A DNA stretch of 64,000 nt from Gammaproteobacteria bacterium (GCA_013178375.1 JABLXQ010000008.1:62001-126000); one strand, 5' to 3'; shown: positions 9,756 through 19,071, counted from the stretch's first letter. Numbers and translations are program-made. Notes: a model not told the origin generated them from the letters alone.

Positions 9756-10487
9756 ATGACACACGCCGGCCATCAGCACTGCGGCTTCTTCGGCAAACTG
9801 CCCGGCTACGGCGATTTCGTCGAGCGCAACCTGCCGCGCTCGTTCGTCGAACACTGGGACACCTGGCTGCAGCAGGGCATCGCCATCAGCAAGCAGGCCC
9901 TGGGCGAACAGTGGCTGGACCAGTACCTGACCATGCCGATCTGGCGCTTCGCCCTGTCGTCCGGCTGTACCGATGGCAACGCCTGGCTCGGTATTCTTCT
10001 GCCCAGTGTGGACCGGGTGGGACGTTATTTTCCGCTGACCCTGGCGCAGCCGCTGTCACCCACCACGCTGCTGAATAACGCGCTGCTGGATAACACCGCC
10101 TGGTTCGAGCGGCTGGAAACCATCGGCCTGGCCTGCCTGCAGGAAACCCCCACGGTGGAAGCGGTGACCGGCGTGCTCAACGAACTGCCCGCCCCCCGCC
10201 ACAGCCGCTGGCACGCACCCGTGGGCAGCACGCCGGCGGTGGGCCTCTGTGTCACCCTGCAGCCTTGTGCCACGGCAGACAACGCCGGTGACATGTCACA
10301 ACGCGCAAGCCAGCCGCTGCTGGAAACCGTGCTGCGGGAACGGCACGCCAGCTTCAGCCTGTGGAGTGCCGGCCAAACGCTACTCAGCAGCGAACACCTG
10401 CCAGACCCGCGCGGCTTTGCCGCCCTTTTGAGCGGAGAGTGGAATATTCACGGTTGGCGCCAGACGCACTGGAATGAACCTTGCTGA
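9756..10487 (+). CDS. tagF: T6SS post-translational regulator TagF
   Basis: TagF (ImpM family, DUF2094) is known in Pseudomonas and Agrobacterium as a post-translational repressor of T6SS assembly that can act with TagH. The family opening GFFGKLPGYGDFVERNLP is present at about residues 9-26. I start at 9756, preceded by AAGGA, because the longer frame upstream runs inside tssM and lacks family similarity; this gives 243 residues. It is 10 bp after tssM and in the same operon. Confidence 0.9.
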   Translation: MTHAGHQHCGFFGKLPGYGDFVERNLPRSFVEHWDTWLQQGIAISKQALGEQWLDQYLTMPIWRFALSSGCTDGNAWLGILLPSVDRVGRYFPLTLAQPLSPTTLLNNALLDNTAWFERLETIGLACLQETPTVEAVTGVLNELPAPRHSRWHAPVGSTPAVGLCVTLQPCATADNAGDMSQRASQPLLETVLRERHASFSLWSAGQTLLSSEHLPDPRGFAALLSGEWNIHGWRQTHWNEPC

Positions 10488-10533
10488 ATTGCCGCCACAG
10501 GCCACACTAAACGCGAACCCTGCCAGAAACCTT

Positions 10534-10546
10534 GGCTAGAATTGAA
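10534..10546 (+). promoter_or_regulatory. 13-bp motif shared with tagH upstream region
   Basis: Second copy of GGCTAGAATTGAA, about 34-46 bp before the tssA start. The TAGAAT core is at a sensible -10 position for a transcript beginning just upstream of tssA. No matching -35 element is evident, so promoter function is an inference from position and recurrence. Confidence 0.45.
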
Positions 10547-10579
10547 TAAAAAATCGCATAAAAATTTAAGGGAATGAAC

Positions 10580-11791
10580 ATGGCAGCCGACCTCATCGAC
10601 ATCGCAACACTGACCCAGCCGGTAACAGAAGCACAACCGCACGGCAGTGACCTGCGCGAGGATGCGTCGCCCAACTCAGCGTATTACCGCATCAAAGACG
10701 CCCGCAACGCTGCCCGCGCCGCCGAACGCGCCAGTCTGTTCGATCCGGAAGCCGCCTCCGGCATCCTCAAGGAATGGAAGCCGATTCTGGAGCTGGCCCC
10801 CGGCATTCTCAAAGACCAGTCGAAAGATCTGGAGGTGGTGAGCTGGTACATCGAAGCGCTGGTGCGCTTTCACGATTTCGCCGGCCTGCGCGCAGGCTTC
10901 AGCCTGGCCCGTTCGCTGGTGGAGCAATACTGGGACGGCCTGTTCCCGCTGCCGGACGAAGACGGCATCGAAACCCGCGTTGCACCGCTGGCGGGCCTGA
11001 ACGGTGAAAGCGGTGAAGGTACTCTGCTGGCACCCATGCGCAACGCGTTGATTACACCGGATGTTGCCGGCGGTGGCTTCAGCTACTGGCAATACCAGCA
11101 GGCCCGCGACGCCGGCAAGATCGCCGATGAGGACAAGCGGGCGGAAAAACTGGCCATACTGGGCTTCAGCCCGAGTGACATCCAGCAGGCAGTGAACACA
11201 GCGCCCGATGCGTTCTATCAGACACTGGTGAACGATCTGGAAACGGCCGCCGCCGATTACCGCGCGATGAACGACCAGCTGCGCAAGCATTGTGGCAACC
11301 TGGCTCCGCCCTTCTCCCTGATTCTGGAAACGCTGGAGGAAATCACCCGCACCGTGCGTTTTCTTGCCAAGGACAAACTGGCCAGTCAGGAATCGGTGGC
11401 TGATACCGTTAGCGATACAGCTGTCACCACCAGTAACGTTTCTGCTCCGCGCGTCAGCACCGGCCCTATTGGCAGCCGCGAGGATGCATTGCGCAAACTG
11501 GAGGAAGTAGCGGTATTTTTCCGCGCTACCGAGCCCCATACGCCGCTGGTCAGCGGAATCGAACGGCTGGTAAGATGGGGTCGCATGTCCATGGCAGAAC
11601 TGATCCTGGAACTGGTTCCCGATCCCACCGCCCGCGCTTTTTACGAGCATCTGACCGGTGCCAATTTCAACCCGACCAGCAGTCACAACAGCGCGGCCTA
11701 CGCAAACATCGCCAATACCGCAGTAGCGCCGGCCGCCAGCCCGAGCAGTGCGCAGGAATCCAGCGAAGATAACAGCAACATGCGCTGGTGA
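10580..11791 (+). CDS. tssA: T6SS cap/assembly protein TssA
   Basis: TssA (ImpA N-terminal domain family) coordinates priming and polymerisation of the inner tube and sheath. The N-terminal ImpA-type domain is clear (about residues 10-240), including the family segment around LVEQYWDGLFPLPDEDG. A lower-complexity linker and a short C-terminal domain follow, in which ATEPHTPLVSGIERLVRWGRMSM matches the usual family ending. ATG codons exist at 10574 and 10580; AAGGGA abuts the first but is 6 nt from the second, so 10580 (403 residues) is preferred. Confidence 0.93.
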   Translation: MAADLIDIATLTQPVTEAQPHGSDLREDASPNSAYYRIKDARNAARAAERASLFDPEAASGILKEWKPILELAPGILKDQSKDLEVVSWYIEALVRFHDFAGLRAGFSLARSLVEQYWDGLFPLPDEDGIETRVAPLAGLNGESGEGTLLAPMRNALITPDVAGGGFSYWQYQQARDAGKIADEDKRAEKLAILGFSPSDIQQAVNTAPDAFYQTLVNDLETAAADYRAMNDQLRKHCGNLAPPFSLILETLEEITRTVRFLAKDKLASQESVADTVSDTAVTTSNVSAPRVSTGPIGSREDALRKLEEVAVFFRATEPHTPLVSGIERLVRWGRMSMAELILELVPDPTARAFYEHLTGANFNPTSSHNSAAYANIANTAVAPAASPSSAQESSEDNSNMRW

Positions 11792-11820
11792 TCAGCGCAA
11801 GAGTCCGAATTCAGCAAGCT

Positions 11821-11852
11821 TTTTAGCAGTCAACACTTTTTAACAGTCAACA
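11821..11852 (+). repeat. Tandem 15-bp direct repeat upstream of tssB
   Basis: TTTTAGCAGTCAACA (11821-11835) and TTTTAACAGTCAACA (11838-11852) differ at one base and are 17 nt apart start to start. They lie in the 102-bp tssA-tssB spacer. The near-two-turn spacing would suit a regulator binding one DNA face, but a simple local duplication is equally possible. Confidence 0.55.
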
Positions 11853-11893
11853 ACGTCCGACATCCACATTGAATCCAACCGGAGGGAACAACA

Positions 11894-12412
11894 ATGGCAG
11901 ACAGCATCCATGACAAACTGAAACGCGTGCGCAAGCCGCGCGTGCACATTACCTATGACGTCGAAACCGGCGGTGCTGAGCAGACGAAGGAACTGCCCTT
12001 TGTGGTGGGCGTGATGGGCGACTATTCCGGCGACAACGTCGAGAATAAAAAATCCCTGAAGGACCGCAAGTTCGTTTCCATCGACCGCGACAATTTCAAC
12101 CAGGTGATGAGCAACATCGCGCCCACTGCATCGCTGAAAGTGGACAACACCCTGGCCGGCGACGGCAGTCAGCTGGCGGTTGATCTGGCGTTCAAATCCA
12201 TGGACGACTTCAGTCCCACCAACATCGTCAACCAGGTAGGCCCGCTCAAGCAGTTGCTGGAAGCGCGCAACAAACTGCGCGACCTGATGAGCAAGGCCGA
12301 CCGTTCCGAACAGCTGGAAAGCATCCTGGAAGAAATCCTGCAGAACACCGACAAGGTGGCTGCCATTTCCAAGGAACTGGGCATTGATAACAAAGACGGG
12401 AGCAATCAGTAA
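11894..12412 (+). CDS. tssB: T6SS sheath small subunit TssB
   Basis: TssB (VipA/ImpB) pairs with TssC to build the contractile sheath. The 172-residue length is typical. The family core, with a [10 protein letters not shown]-like strand, the [12 protein letters not shown] segment and a DDFSP motif, is intact, and the C-terminal helix used for TssC pairing is present. It has the strongest ribosome-binding site of the cluster (CGGAGGG 9 nt before ATG), fitting its high stoichiometry. Its stop overlaps the tssC start by one base (TAATG). Confidence 0.97.
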   Translation: MADSIHDKLKRVRKPRVHITYDVETGGAEQTKELPFVVGVMGDYSGDNVENKKSLKDRKFVSIDRDNFNQVMSNIAPTASLKVDNTLAGDGSQLAVDLAFKSMDDFSPTNIVNQVGPLKQLLEARNKLRDLMSKADRSEQLESILEEILQNTDKVAAISKELGIDNKDGSNQ

Positions 12413-13902
12413 TGGCCGAGCAAAAAACTGAAGCAGCGGGTGGCGCAGAAGCCGCCGAAAGTCAGACCAGCCTGCTGGAACTGGCCATCACCGCCACCAA
12501 ACAAACCGGGCGCGACGAAGCCCAGGATCTGCTGGCCAACCTGACCAAGCAGGTACTGGACGGCACTGTCACCTGGGACCGCAACCTCACCAAAACCATC
12601 ACCAGCGCCATCAGCGCGATTGATGCCGCCATTTCCAAGCAGCTGTCGGCGATCCTGCACGCGGAAAAACTGCAGAAGCTGGAAGGTTCCTGGCGCGGTC
12701 TGAACCACCTGGTGATGAACAGCGAAACCGGCACCGGCCTGAAAATCCGCATGTTCAACATCGGCAAGCGCGAACTGTTCAAGGATCTGGACAAGGCCGT
12801 TGAGTTCGACCAGAGCCAGACTTTCAAGAAAATCTACGAAGCGGAATTCGGTATCGCGGGCGGCGAACCCTACGGCGCGCTGATCGGCGACTACGAGTTC
12901 ACCAACCATCCGGAAGACATCGACCTGCTCAGCAAAATGTCCAACGTGTCGGCGGCCGGTTTCTGCCCTTTCATCAGCGCCGCTGGCGCCCAGATGTTCG
13001 GCTTCGATGATTTCACCGAACTGTCCACCCCACGCGACCTGTCCGGTATTTTCGCGTCGCAGGAATACATCAAGTGGCGCAGCTTCCGCGCCAGTGAAGA
13101 TTCCCGCTTCGTGACCCTGGTGATGCCGCGCGTGCTGTCGCGCCTGCCCTACGGTGCCAACACCAAGCCGGTGGAGGAATTCAATTTCGAGGAATTCACG
13201 GCTGATGAGTCCGGCATGCACAAAGCCGTGACCCACGACAAGTACACCTGGATGAACGCGGCCTATGTGATGGGCACCACCCTGACCAAAGCTTTCTCCG
13301 AAAACGGCTGGTGTACTGCCATCCGCGGCGCGGAAGGCGGCGGTAAAGTGGAAGGCCTGCCCTCGCACCTGTTCAAGAGCGATGACGGCGACGTGGATCA
13401 GAAATGCCCCACCGAAATCGGCATCACCGACCGCCGTGAAGCGGAACTGAGCGGCCAGGGCTTCCTGCCTCTGTGTCATTACAAGAATACCGATTACTCG
13501 GTGTTTTTCGGTGCCCAGACCGCACAGAAACCCAAGGTGTACGACAATCCGGATGCCACCGCCAACGCGGCGATCTCCGCACGTCTGCCCTACATCATGG
13601 CCACCGGCCGCATCGCGCATTACCTGAAAGTCATGGCGCGCGACAAGATCGGTTCCTTCATGGAAGCGAAGGACTGCGAACACTGGCTGAACAAGTGGAT
13701 TGCGGGTTACACCAACAGCAATCCCGATGCCAGCGCGGAAATGAAAGCCAAGTATCCGCTGGCGGAAGCCCGCATCGAAGTGAAAGAAACTCCGGGAGCC
13801 CCCGGTTCCTACAATGCGGTGGCCTATCTACGCCCCTGGCTGCAGATGGAAGAACTGACCACCTCGTTGCGCATGGTCGCCAGCATTCCCAAGGCGAGCT
13901 AA
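12412..13902 (+). CDS. tssC: T6SS sheath large subunit TssC
   Basis: TssC (VipB/ImpC) is the large sheath subunit, recycled by ClpV. At 496 residues it is full length. The conserved middle region around [19 protein letters not shown] and the C-terminal segment [21 protein letters not shown], part of the inter-subunit beta-strand exchange, are present. Coupled to tssB by a one-base overlap. A GC-rich hairpin follows 14 bp after the stop and may reduce read-through to tssC2, giving TssB/TssC excess over the baseplate genes. Confidence 0.97.
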   Translation: MAEQKTEAAGGAEAAESQTSLLELAITATKQTGRDEAQDLLANLTKQVLDGTVTWDRNLTKTITSAISAIDAAISKQLSAILHAEKLQKLEGSWRGLNHLVMNSETGTGLKIRMFNIGKRELFKDLDKAVEFDQSQTFKKIYEAEFGIAGGEPYGALIGDYEFTNHPEDIDLLSKMSNVSAAGFCPFISAAGAQMFGFDDFTELSTPRDLSGIFASQEYIKWRSFRASEDSRFVTLVMPRVLSRLPYGANTKPVEEFNFEEFTADESGMHKAVTHDKYTWMNAAYVMGTTLTKAFSENGWCTAIRGAEGGGKVEGLPSHLFKSDDGDVDQKCPTEIGITDRREAELSGQGFLPLCHYKNTDYSVFFGAQTAQKPKVYDNPDATANAAISARLPYIMATGRIAHYLKVMARDKIGSFMEAKDCEHWLNKWIAGYTNSNPDASAEMKAKYPLAEARIEVKETPGAPGSYNAVAYLRPWLQMEELTTSLRMVASIPKAS

Positions 13903-13915
13903 GCGCAAACTGCCA

Positions 13916-13957
13916 CAGCGGCGCGTCGTTTCCACCCCGGCGCGCCGCTGCGGTTTT
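13916..13957 (+). terminator. Hairpin after tssC, possible attenuator
   Basis: CAGCGGCGCG (13916-13925) pairs perfectly with CGCGCCGCTG (13941-13950) around a 15-nt loop, followed by CGGTTTT. The weak T-run suggests partial termination or transcript stabilisation between sheath genes and downstream baseplate genes. Confidence 0.55.
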
Positions 13958-14019
13958 CACACCGGTAGTTTTCCGAACCCAACATCGCACGCCCACGTGC
14001 ATGATTCCCACGGCAGACC

Positions 14020-15501
14020 ATGGCAAGCATTGTTCTGGCAGAGATTCTTTCCGCAACCCAGCGCGCCACCGCCGAACTGGCGGACAACGCACTGGCGGAA
14101 TTTCTGCGCGACAGCGATGACGTCCAGGCCTTCCAACTGTGGGTCAAGAATTTCGCCACTGACGATGCCACCCGCAAACTGCCACTGCGGCAATGGCTGG
14201 CACGCCAGATCGCGCTGATCGACGAACTAATCAGCGAGCAGTTGAATGCGATTCTGCACCAAAAAAAATTCCAGGAAATCGAAGCCGCCTGGCGCAGCCT
14301 GCACAAGCTCTGCGAGGAAAGCCGGCCCTATCCGCAAATCAAGCTGCGCCTGCTGAACGTAAGCTGGGCGGAAGTGTGCCGCGATATCAGCCGCGCGCCC
14401 GACTTCGACCAGAGCCAGCTGTTCCAGCGCATCTACACCGACGAATTCGGCATGCCGGGCGGCGAACCCTATGGTTTGCTGGTGGGCAATTATGTGGTGA
14501 GCCACCGTCCGTTTGAGGGCCACCGTTTCGACGACATAGAAGCACTGCAGGGCATGGCGCAGATTGCCGCCGCCTCTTTCGCGCCCTTTATCTGCGCTGC
14601 GGCACCGCAGCTGTTCGGGCTGGATGATTTCCAGAATCTGGGCAGCCACCTGAATCTGGATGCGATTTTCCAGCAGCAGGAATACATCAAGTGGCGCAGC
14701 CTGCGGCAGATGGAAGACACCCGTTTCGTGTCGCTGACCCTGCCACGCATCCTGCTGCGTCATCCCCACCGCAGCCAGTCCGGCGACCTGCCCTTCACCG
14801 AGGAATGCAACGCGCCGGAACATTATCTGTGGGGCAATGCCAGCTTCGCCTTTGCCAGCGTGATCATCCGCGAATTCGGCGACATCGGCTGGTTCGCGCA
14901 GACCCGGGGCGTGCCCCGCGACGAACTCGGTGGCGGCCTGGTGACCGGCTTCGACGCGCTGCCCATCGACGCTGGCAAGGCGCACCACATCCTCACCGAC
15001 ATCGTGCTGACCGATACGCTGGAACGGCAACTGAACGATCTGGGATTGATGGCGTTGTGTCAGTGCTACGGCGTGCCGCTGGCTGCATTTCACAGCAATC
15101 CGTCGCTGCACCAGGCGAAACATTTCGACAGCAAGAGTGCCACGGCCAACGCCCGCATCAGCGCCATGCTGCAGCAGGTGTTGTGCGCTTCGCGCTTCGC
15201 CCACTATCTGAAAGTCATGATCCGCGACAAGGTGGGCAGCTACAGCACGGAAAAGGAATGCGAGGATTTTCTGCTGAAGTGGCTGAACCAGTACACCACC
15301 GGCCGCGACGATCTGAGCTGGGACATGCGCGCCCGCTATCCGCTGCGGGACGTGCGGCTGACGGTGCGGGAAACGCCGGGATCGCCCGGGCAGTATTCCT
15401 GCATCATTTACCTGAAGCCGCACTATATCGCGGAAAATCTGGTGACGGAATTGAAGCTCACCACTGAACTCACCCAGTCCGGCATCAGTACGCGGGGATA
15501 A
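14020..15501 (+). CDS. tssC: Second TssC-family sheath protein (ImpD-like paralog)
   Basis: A full-length (493-residue) paralog of TssC in tandem with tssC. It keeps the central DEFGMPGGEPYGLLVGNYVV, the sheath [11 protein letters not shown] motif and the C-terminal VRETPGSPGQYSCIIYLKPH strand, but lacks the [15 protein letters not shown]-type ending of TssC1 (here YIAENLVTELKLT). Comparable tandem pairs are known in the rhizobial imp locus (ImpC/ImpD) and Agrobacterium (TssC41/TssC40). There is no separate tssB partner immediately upstream. The ATG has only a weak ribosome-binding site. Its role, as alternative sheath subunit or cap/ring, is not known from sequence. Confidence 0.88.
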   Translation: MASIVLAEILSATQRATAELADNALAEFLRDSDDVQAFQLWVKNFATDDATRKLPLRQWLARQIALIDELISEQLNAILHQKKFQEIEAAWRSLHKLCEESRPYPQIKLRLLNVSWAEVCRDISRAPDFDQSQLFQRIYTDEFGMPGGEPYGLLVGNYVVSHRPFEGHRFDDIEALQGMAQIAAASFAPFICAAAPQLFGLDDFQNLGSHLNLDAIFQQQEYIKWRSLRQMEDTRFVSLTLPRILLRHPHRSQSGDLPFTEECNAPEHYLWGNASFAFASVIIREFGDIGWFAQTRGVPRDELGGGLVTGFDALPIDAGKAHHILTDIVLTDTLERQLNDLGLMALCQCYGVPLAAFHSNPSLHQAKHFDSKSATANARISAMLQQVLCASRFAHYLKVMIRDKVGSYSTEKECEDFLLKWLNQYTTGRDDLSWDMRARYPLRDVRLTVRETPGSPGQYSCIIYLKPHYIAENLVTELKLTTELTQSGISTRG

Positions 15502-16001
15502 TGCAGATGGCCCAGATCGATGCCGACAAGAAACTGATTGCGCCGCTGCTGGACCGGCTGTTGGACGACAATCCGTCCGCGCCCCACGATTTCACCCAGG
15601 GCCAGCACCTGCTGCTGAACCAGCTGCGGGAAAGCGTGCGCCGCGATCTGGAAAAGCTGTTCAACAGCCGCCAGTGCTGCCTGACGCCACCGCTGGAAAT
15701 GGAACACCTGCAAGGCGCGCTGCCCAACTACGGTTTGCCGGATGCCGCCACCCTGAACCTGCATTCGCAAAAAGCCCGGCAGGATTTTTGCCGCACGGTG
15801 GAGGAAGCCGTGCGCCGCTTTGAGCCGCGCATCCGCAGCGTGAAAGTGTTTACCCAATCGTCCATCGACCCGGAAGATCCCAGCATCCGCTTCCGGGTGG
15901 AAGCCATGCTCTACGCCGTCACCACCGAGGAACTGATCATTTTTGATTCCGCGCTCAACCCCGTCACCCGTTCCGTCACCGTGCAGGAGTCACGCAAATG
16001 A
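15501..16001 (+). CDS. tssE: T6SS baseplate protein TssE
   Basis: TssE is the gp25-like baseplate wedge protein that nucleates sheath assembly. The 166-residue protein carries the gp25/GPW-type fold pattern in its C-terminal two thirds, ending in a VEAMLYAVTTEELIIFDS strand. The start overlaps the tssC2 stop by one base (TAATG), and its own end overlaps tssF by 4 bp, so tssC2-E-F-G form a tightly coupled block. The start could alternatively be the second Met, three codons in. Confidence 0.93.
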   Translation: MQMAQIDADKKLIAPLLDRLLDDNPSAPHDFTQGQHLLLNQLRESVRRDLEKLFNSRQCCLTPPLEMEHLQGALPNYGLPDAATLNLHSQKARQDFCRTVEEAVRRFEPRIRSVKVFTQSSIDPEDPSIRFRVEAMLYAVTTEELIIFDSALNPVTRSVTVQESRK

Positions 16002-17821
16002 GTGACGACCTGCTGAAATATTACGAGAAGGAACTGGCCTTCGTGCAGAAGGCGATGGCGGAGTTCGCCCAGCGCCATCCGAAAATGGGCAACCGCCTGC
16101 GCATCGCCAGTGACAAGGCGGAAGATCCGTTCGTGGATCGCCTGCTGGACGGTGTGGCGTTGTTGAACGCGCGCATTCAGGACAAGCTGAACGACGATTT
16201 TCCTGAACTCACCGACGCGCTGCTGGGCACACTGTACCCGCACTACCAGCGACCGATTCCGTCCATGAGCATCGTGCAATTCGTACCGGCCGCCGCGCTG
16301 GACCAGTGCGCACAGGTGCCGCCGCAAACCCTGCTGGACACACCGACCTTTCGCGGTGAGAGCTGCCGCTTTTCCACCTGCTACCCGGTGGACATCCAGC
16401 CGCTGAAAGTGGAATCCGCCGCGTTACTGGCGCGCCCGTTCGTGGCGCCGGGGGCCGACGCGGTGGGCGGTGCCGATGCCGTGTTGCGAATCTGCCTGCG
16501 CACCCTCAGCAACGAGCCGTCGATCAGCACGCTGAAGCCGAAAAAAGTGCGCTTTTATCTGCGCGGCCAGCCCAAACATGTGTACCCGCTGTACGAGCAC
16601 CTGCTGAACGAATCCGTGCGCCTGGTGTTGACCAGCAGCGAGATCGACAACAAACCCGTGTTCTGCGACGCCGACTGCATTCAACCGGTGGGATTCGGCG
16701 TCAGCGAAGGCCTGCTGCCCTACCCGGCCAACGCCTTTGTCGGCTACCGCCTGTTGACAGAATATTTTGTTTTTCCGCAGAAATTCCTGTTCGTGGATAT
16801 CGATGTGTCGCGGCTGCCGGAAGGCGCGCGCAATGAACTCAATCTGTATATCTACCTGAAAAATTCCGACAGCGAGCTGGAACATTACATCAACGCCAGC
16901 ACCTTCGCACTGGGCTGCACGCCAATGGTGAACCTGTTTCCCCAGGTGGCCGATCCGGTGCGGCTGGACCACACGCGACACGAATACCGCATCGTGCCCG
17001 ACAGCCGCCGCACCAGTGCCCTGGAAATTTATTCCGTGGATGCGGTGAAGGCCACCGATGCTGCCGGTCACCAGTTCGAATACACGCCGTTTTATGGCAT
17101 CCAGCACCGGCACACAGAAAAAAATCACGGCACCTTCTGGTTCGAGCGGCGTGACAGCGTGATCGAGGGCGAAAACAAAAGCGAGCAGGCATCGGAAATC
17201 GACATCAGTCTGGTGGATCTGAATTTCGATCCCTGGCAGCCCCACGACGACGTGCTGGACGTGCAGCTGACCTGCTGCAACCGAAACCTGCCGGGCAAGC
17301 TGCCGTCCGGCACCAACCAGCCGGAATTGCGGCTGGTGGAAGGCGACGCGCCTGTGGCAGCAATCCGTTGCGTCACGCCGCCGACTCACACCATCCGACC
17401 TCCGCTGCGCAACCGGGCGCACTGGCGTCTGCTGTCGCATCTCAATCTGAATCACCTGTCGCTGAGTGGCGCCAGCGGCACCGAGGCGCTGAAAGAAATC
17501 CTGCGCCTGTACGATTTCAGGGATTCAGACACCACCCGGAAAATGATCGAATCCATCTGCCAGTTGCACACCAGCGCCATCACCGCGCCGATCACCTTTG
17601 ATCAGGGCACCGCTATGTGCCGTGGCTCCCAGGTGGAAATCGAATTCGACCCCATGCTGCTGAGCGGTGGCTCGCCGTATCTGTTCGCCAGTGTGCTGGA
17701 ACGGTTTCTGGCACTGTATTGTTCCATCAATTCATTTACGCGACTGGTGGCCCGGCTGCGCAAAACCGAAGGAGACGTTAAGCGATGGCCTCCGCGCGCT
17801 GGCGAAAGAACGCTGCTCTGA
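15998..17821 (+). CDS. tssF: T6SS baseplate protein TssF
   Basis: TssF (ImpG/VasA) is the gp6-like baseplate wedge protein, forming a TssF2G heterotrimer. The diagnostic N-terminus (LLKYYEKELAFVQKAMAEFAQRHPKMGNRL) and the DPFVDRLLDGVALLNARIQDKLNDDFPELTDALLGTLYPHY region are intact. The length of 607 residues is standard. It starts in an ATGA overlap with tssE and overlaps tssG by 37 bp at the other end. Confidence 0.96.
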   Translation: MSDDLLKYYEKELAFVQKAMAEFAQRHPKMGNRLRIASDKAEDPFVDRLLDGVALLNARIQDKLNDDFPELTDALLGTLYPHYQRPIPSMSIVQFVPAAALDQCAQVPPQTLLDTPTFRGESCRFSTCYPVDIQPLKVESAALLARPFVAPGADAVGGADAVLRICLRTLSNEPSISTLKPKKVRFYLRGQPKHVYPLYEHLLNESVRLVLTSSEIDNKPVFCDADCIQPVGFGVSEGLLPYPANAFVGYRLLTEYFVFPQKFLFVDIDVSRLPEGARNELNLYIYLKNSDSELEHYINASTFALGCTPMVNLFPQVADPVRLDHTRHEYRIVPDSRRTSALEIYSVDAVKATDAAGHQFEYTPFYGIQHRHTEKNHGTFWFERRDSVIEGENKSEQASEIDISLVDLNFDPWQPHDDVLDVQLTCCNRNLPGKLPSGTNQPELRLVEGDAPVAAIRCVTPPTHTIRPPLRNRAHWRLLSHLNLNHLSLSGASGTEALKEILRLYDFRDSDTTRKMIESICQLHTSAITAPITFDQGTAMCRGSQVEIEFDPMLLSGGSPYLFASVLERFLALYCSINSFTRLVARLRKTEGDVKRWPPRAGERTLL

Positions 17822-18930
17822 TCGAGCAGTTGCAGCAGGAACCGCACCGCTTCGCCTTTTTTCAGGCGGTGCGTTTGCTGGAGCGCGCCGCCCGTCAGCA
17901 GACCTTGCGCGAAAAAAAATTCGCCCAGGTGCCGGTGGGACAGGATGCGCCGCCCAGCCGCGAGGCGCTGCGCTTCCGCGCCCAGCCCAGCCTGTCGTTT
18001 CGTGGCGCCGATATCGATCGCATCGAGATCATCGACACGGTGGAACAGCAGGATCTGGAAGCGCCGCAACAACAATGGCAGATGCTGGTCAACCTGTTCG
18101 GCCTGTTCGGCAGCACCGGCGTGCTGCCGTTCCATTTCAGCGAACTGATCACGCAGCGGCTGCGACTGAAGGATCGCGCACTGCTGGACTTTCTGGATGT
18201 GCTGAACCATCGCAGCCTTTCGCTGTATTTCCAGGCCTGGGCCAAATACCGGTTGCCGGTGGTGTACGAACGCAACCACGCCGGTGAAACCGGATCGCTG
18301 AAAAACGACAGTGATATTTTCACCCATATTCAATCGGCGCTGATCGGACTGGGCACGTCGCATTTGGGTCAGCGTCTGGCGGTGCCGGATGTGGCGCTGC
18401 TGGGTTTCTCCGCGCATCTGGCCCGGGGACGTCCGTCTGCACCGACGCTGGCGCGGGTGCTGCGACACTATTTTCAGCTGCCCATTGAAGTGGACCAGTT
18501 TATCGGCCTGTGGCAGGGCCTGCCGGAAGACATGCAAAGCCGCCTGCCCGGACCGGAGTGCCCGAGAGGCCTGAACAACCGCATCGGCATGAACCTGATC
18601 CTGGGCCGCCAGTGCTGGGATGTGCAGAGCAAATTCCGTGTGCGCATCGATGATCTGGATTATCCGGAGTTCGTCGACATTGCCCCCGGCAGCGAAAAAC
18701 TGGCGGCGATGAAAGCCATGATCCGGTTTTTCGCCGGCACCGAATTCGATTTCGACATTGAAATCAGCATCGACCAGCGCAAACTGCCGCGACTGGGGCT
18801 GGGACAGATTGCAGTGGTGGCCGGCGTGAAGATCGACGGCGCAAAACTGATGCTGGGCTGGAATTGTTTGATGGAAGCGCCTGCGAGCGTCACGAAAAAA
18901 CAGATGATCAGGATACGGCTGAGCGAATAG
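17785..18930 (+). CDS. tssG: T6SS baseplate protein TssG
   Basis: TssG (ImpH/VasB) is the partner of TssF in the baseplate wedge. The protein opens with LIEQLQQEPHRFAFFQAVRLLER, the family signature, and is 381 residues long, slightly above the usual ~330-360. The internal NLFGLFGSTGVLPFHFSELI motif is conserved. The 37-bp overlap with tssF implies translational coupling. A 124-bp stem-loop element begins 17 bp after its stop, separating it from tssH. Confidence 0.95.
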   Translation: MASARWRKNAALIEQLQQEPHRFAFFQAVRLLERAARQQTLREKKFAQVPVGQDAPPSREALRFRAQPSLSFRGADIDRIEIIDTVEQQDLEAPQQQWQMLVNLFGLFGSTGVLPFHFSELITQRLRLKDRALLDFLDVLNHRSLSLYFQAWAKYRLPVVYERNHAGETGSLKNDSDIFTHIQSALIGLGTSHLGQRLAVPDVALLGFSAHLARGRPSAPTLARVLRHYFQLPIEVDQFIGLWQGLPEDMQSRLPGPECPRGLNNRIGMNLILGRQCWDVQSKFRVRIDDLDYPEFVDIAPGSEKLAAMKAMIRFFAGTEFDFDIEISIDQRKLPRLGLGQIAVVAGVKIDGAKLMLGWNCLMEAPASVTKKQMIRIRLSE

Positions 18931-18947
18931 AACGAGTTGGAAGGTGG

Positions 18948-19071
18948 CTGAAGCGACGCTATCTTGGTCTTTCGAAGATGGACTCTCTGCGGCATGGATG
19001 CCGCGGAGAAGCCCCCAGGGATGGGTTCACGGCGTGTCCATCTTCGAAAGACCAAGATAGTGTCGCTTCAG
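18948..19071. repeat. 124-bp stem-loop element with 36-bp arms
   Basis: Arms 18948-18983 and 19036-19071 are complementary over 36 nt with one mismatch, which would be a G-U pair in RNA. The 52-bp loop contains GGCATGGATGCCG and CAGGGATGGGTTCACGGCG, which resemble the core of palindromic repeats I recall from intergenic regions of related gammaproteobacteria. Both strands read a short open frame opening MVFRRWT, the mark of a palindrome rather than a gene. It lies wholly in the tssG-tssH spacer and could terminate or stabilise the tssG-side transcript. Confidence 0.8.

Noticed and set aside
7586-9757. 723-codon minus-strand frame opposite tssM
   Set aside because: Antisense shadow of a high-GC gene; His/Gln-rich translation without domains, while tssM on the other strand is unmistakable.
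18660-19055. Minus-strand frame opening MVFRRWTRREPIPGG at the tssG/tssH junction
   Set aside because: It reads through the palindromic repeat; the same opening appears on the plus strand at 18964, as expected from inverted arms and not from a gene.
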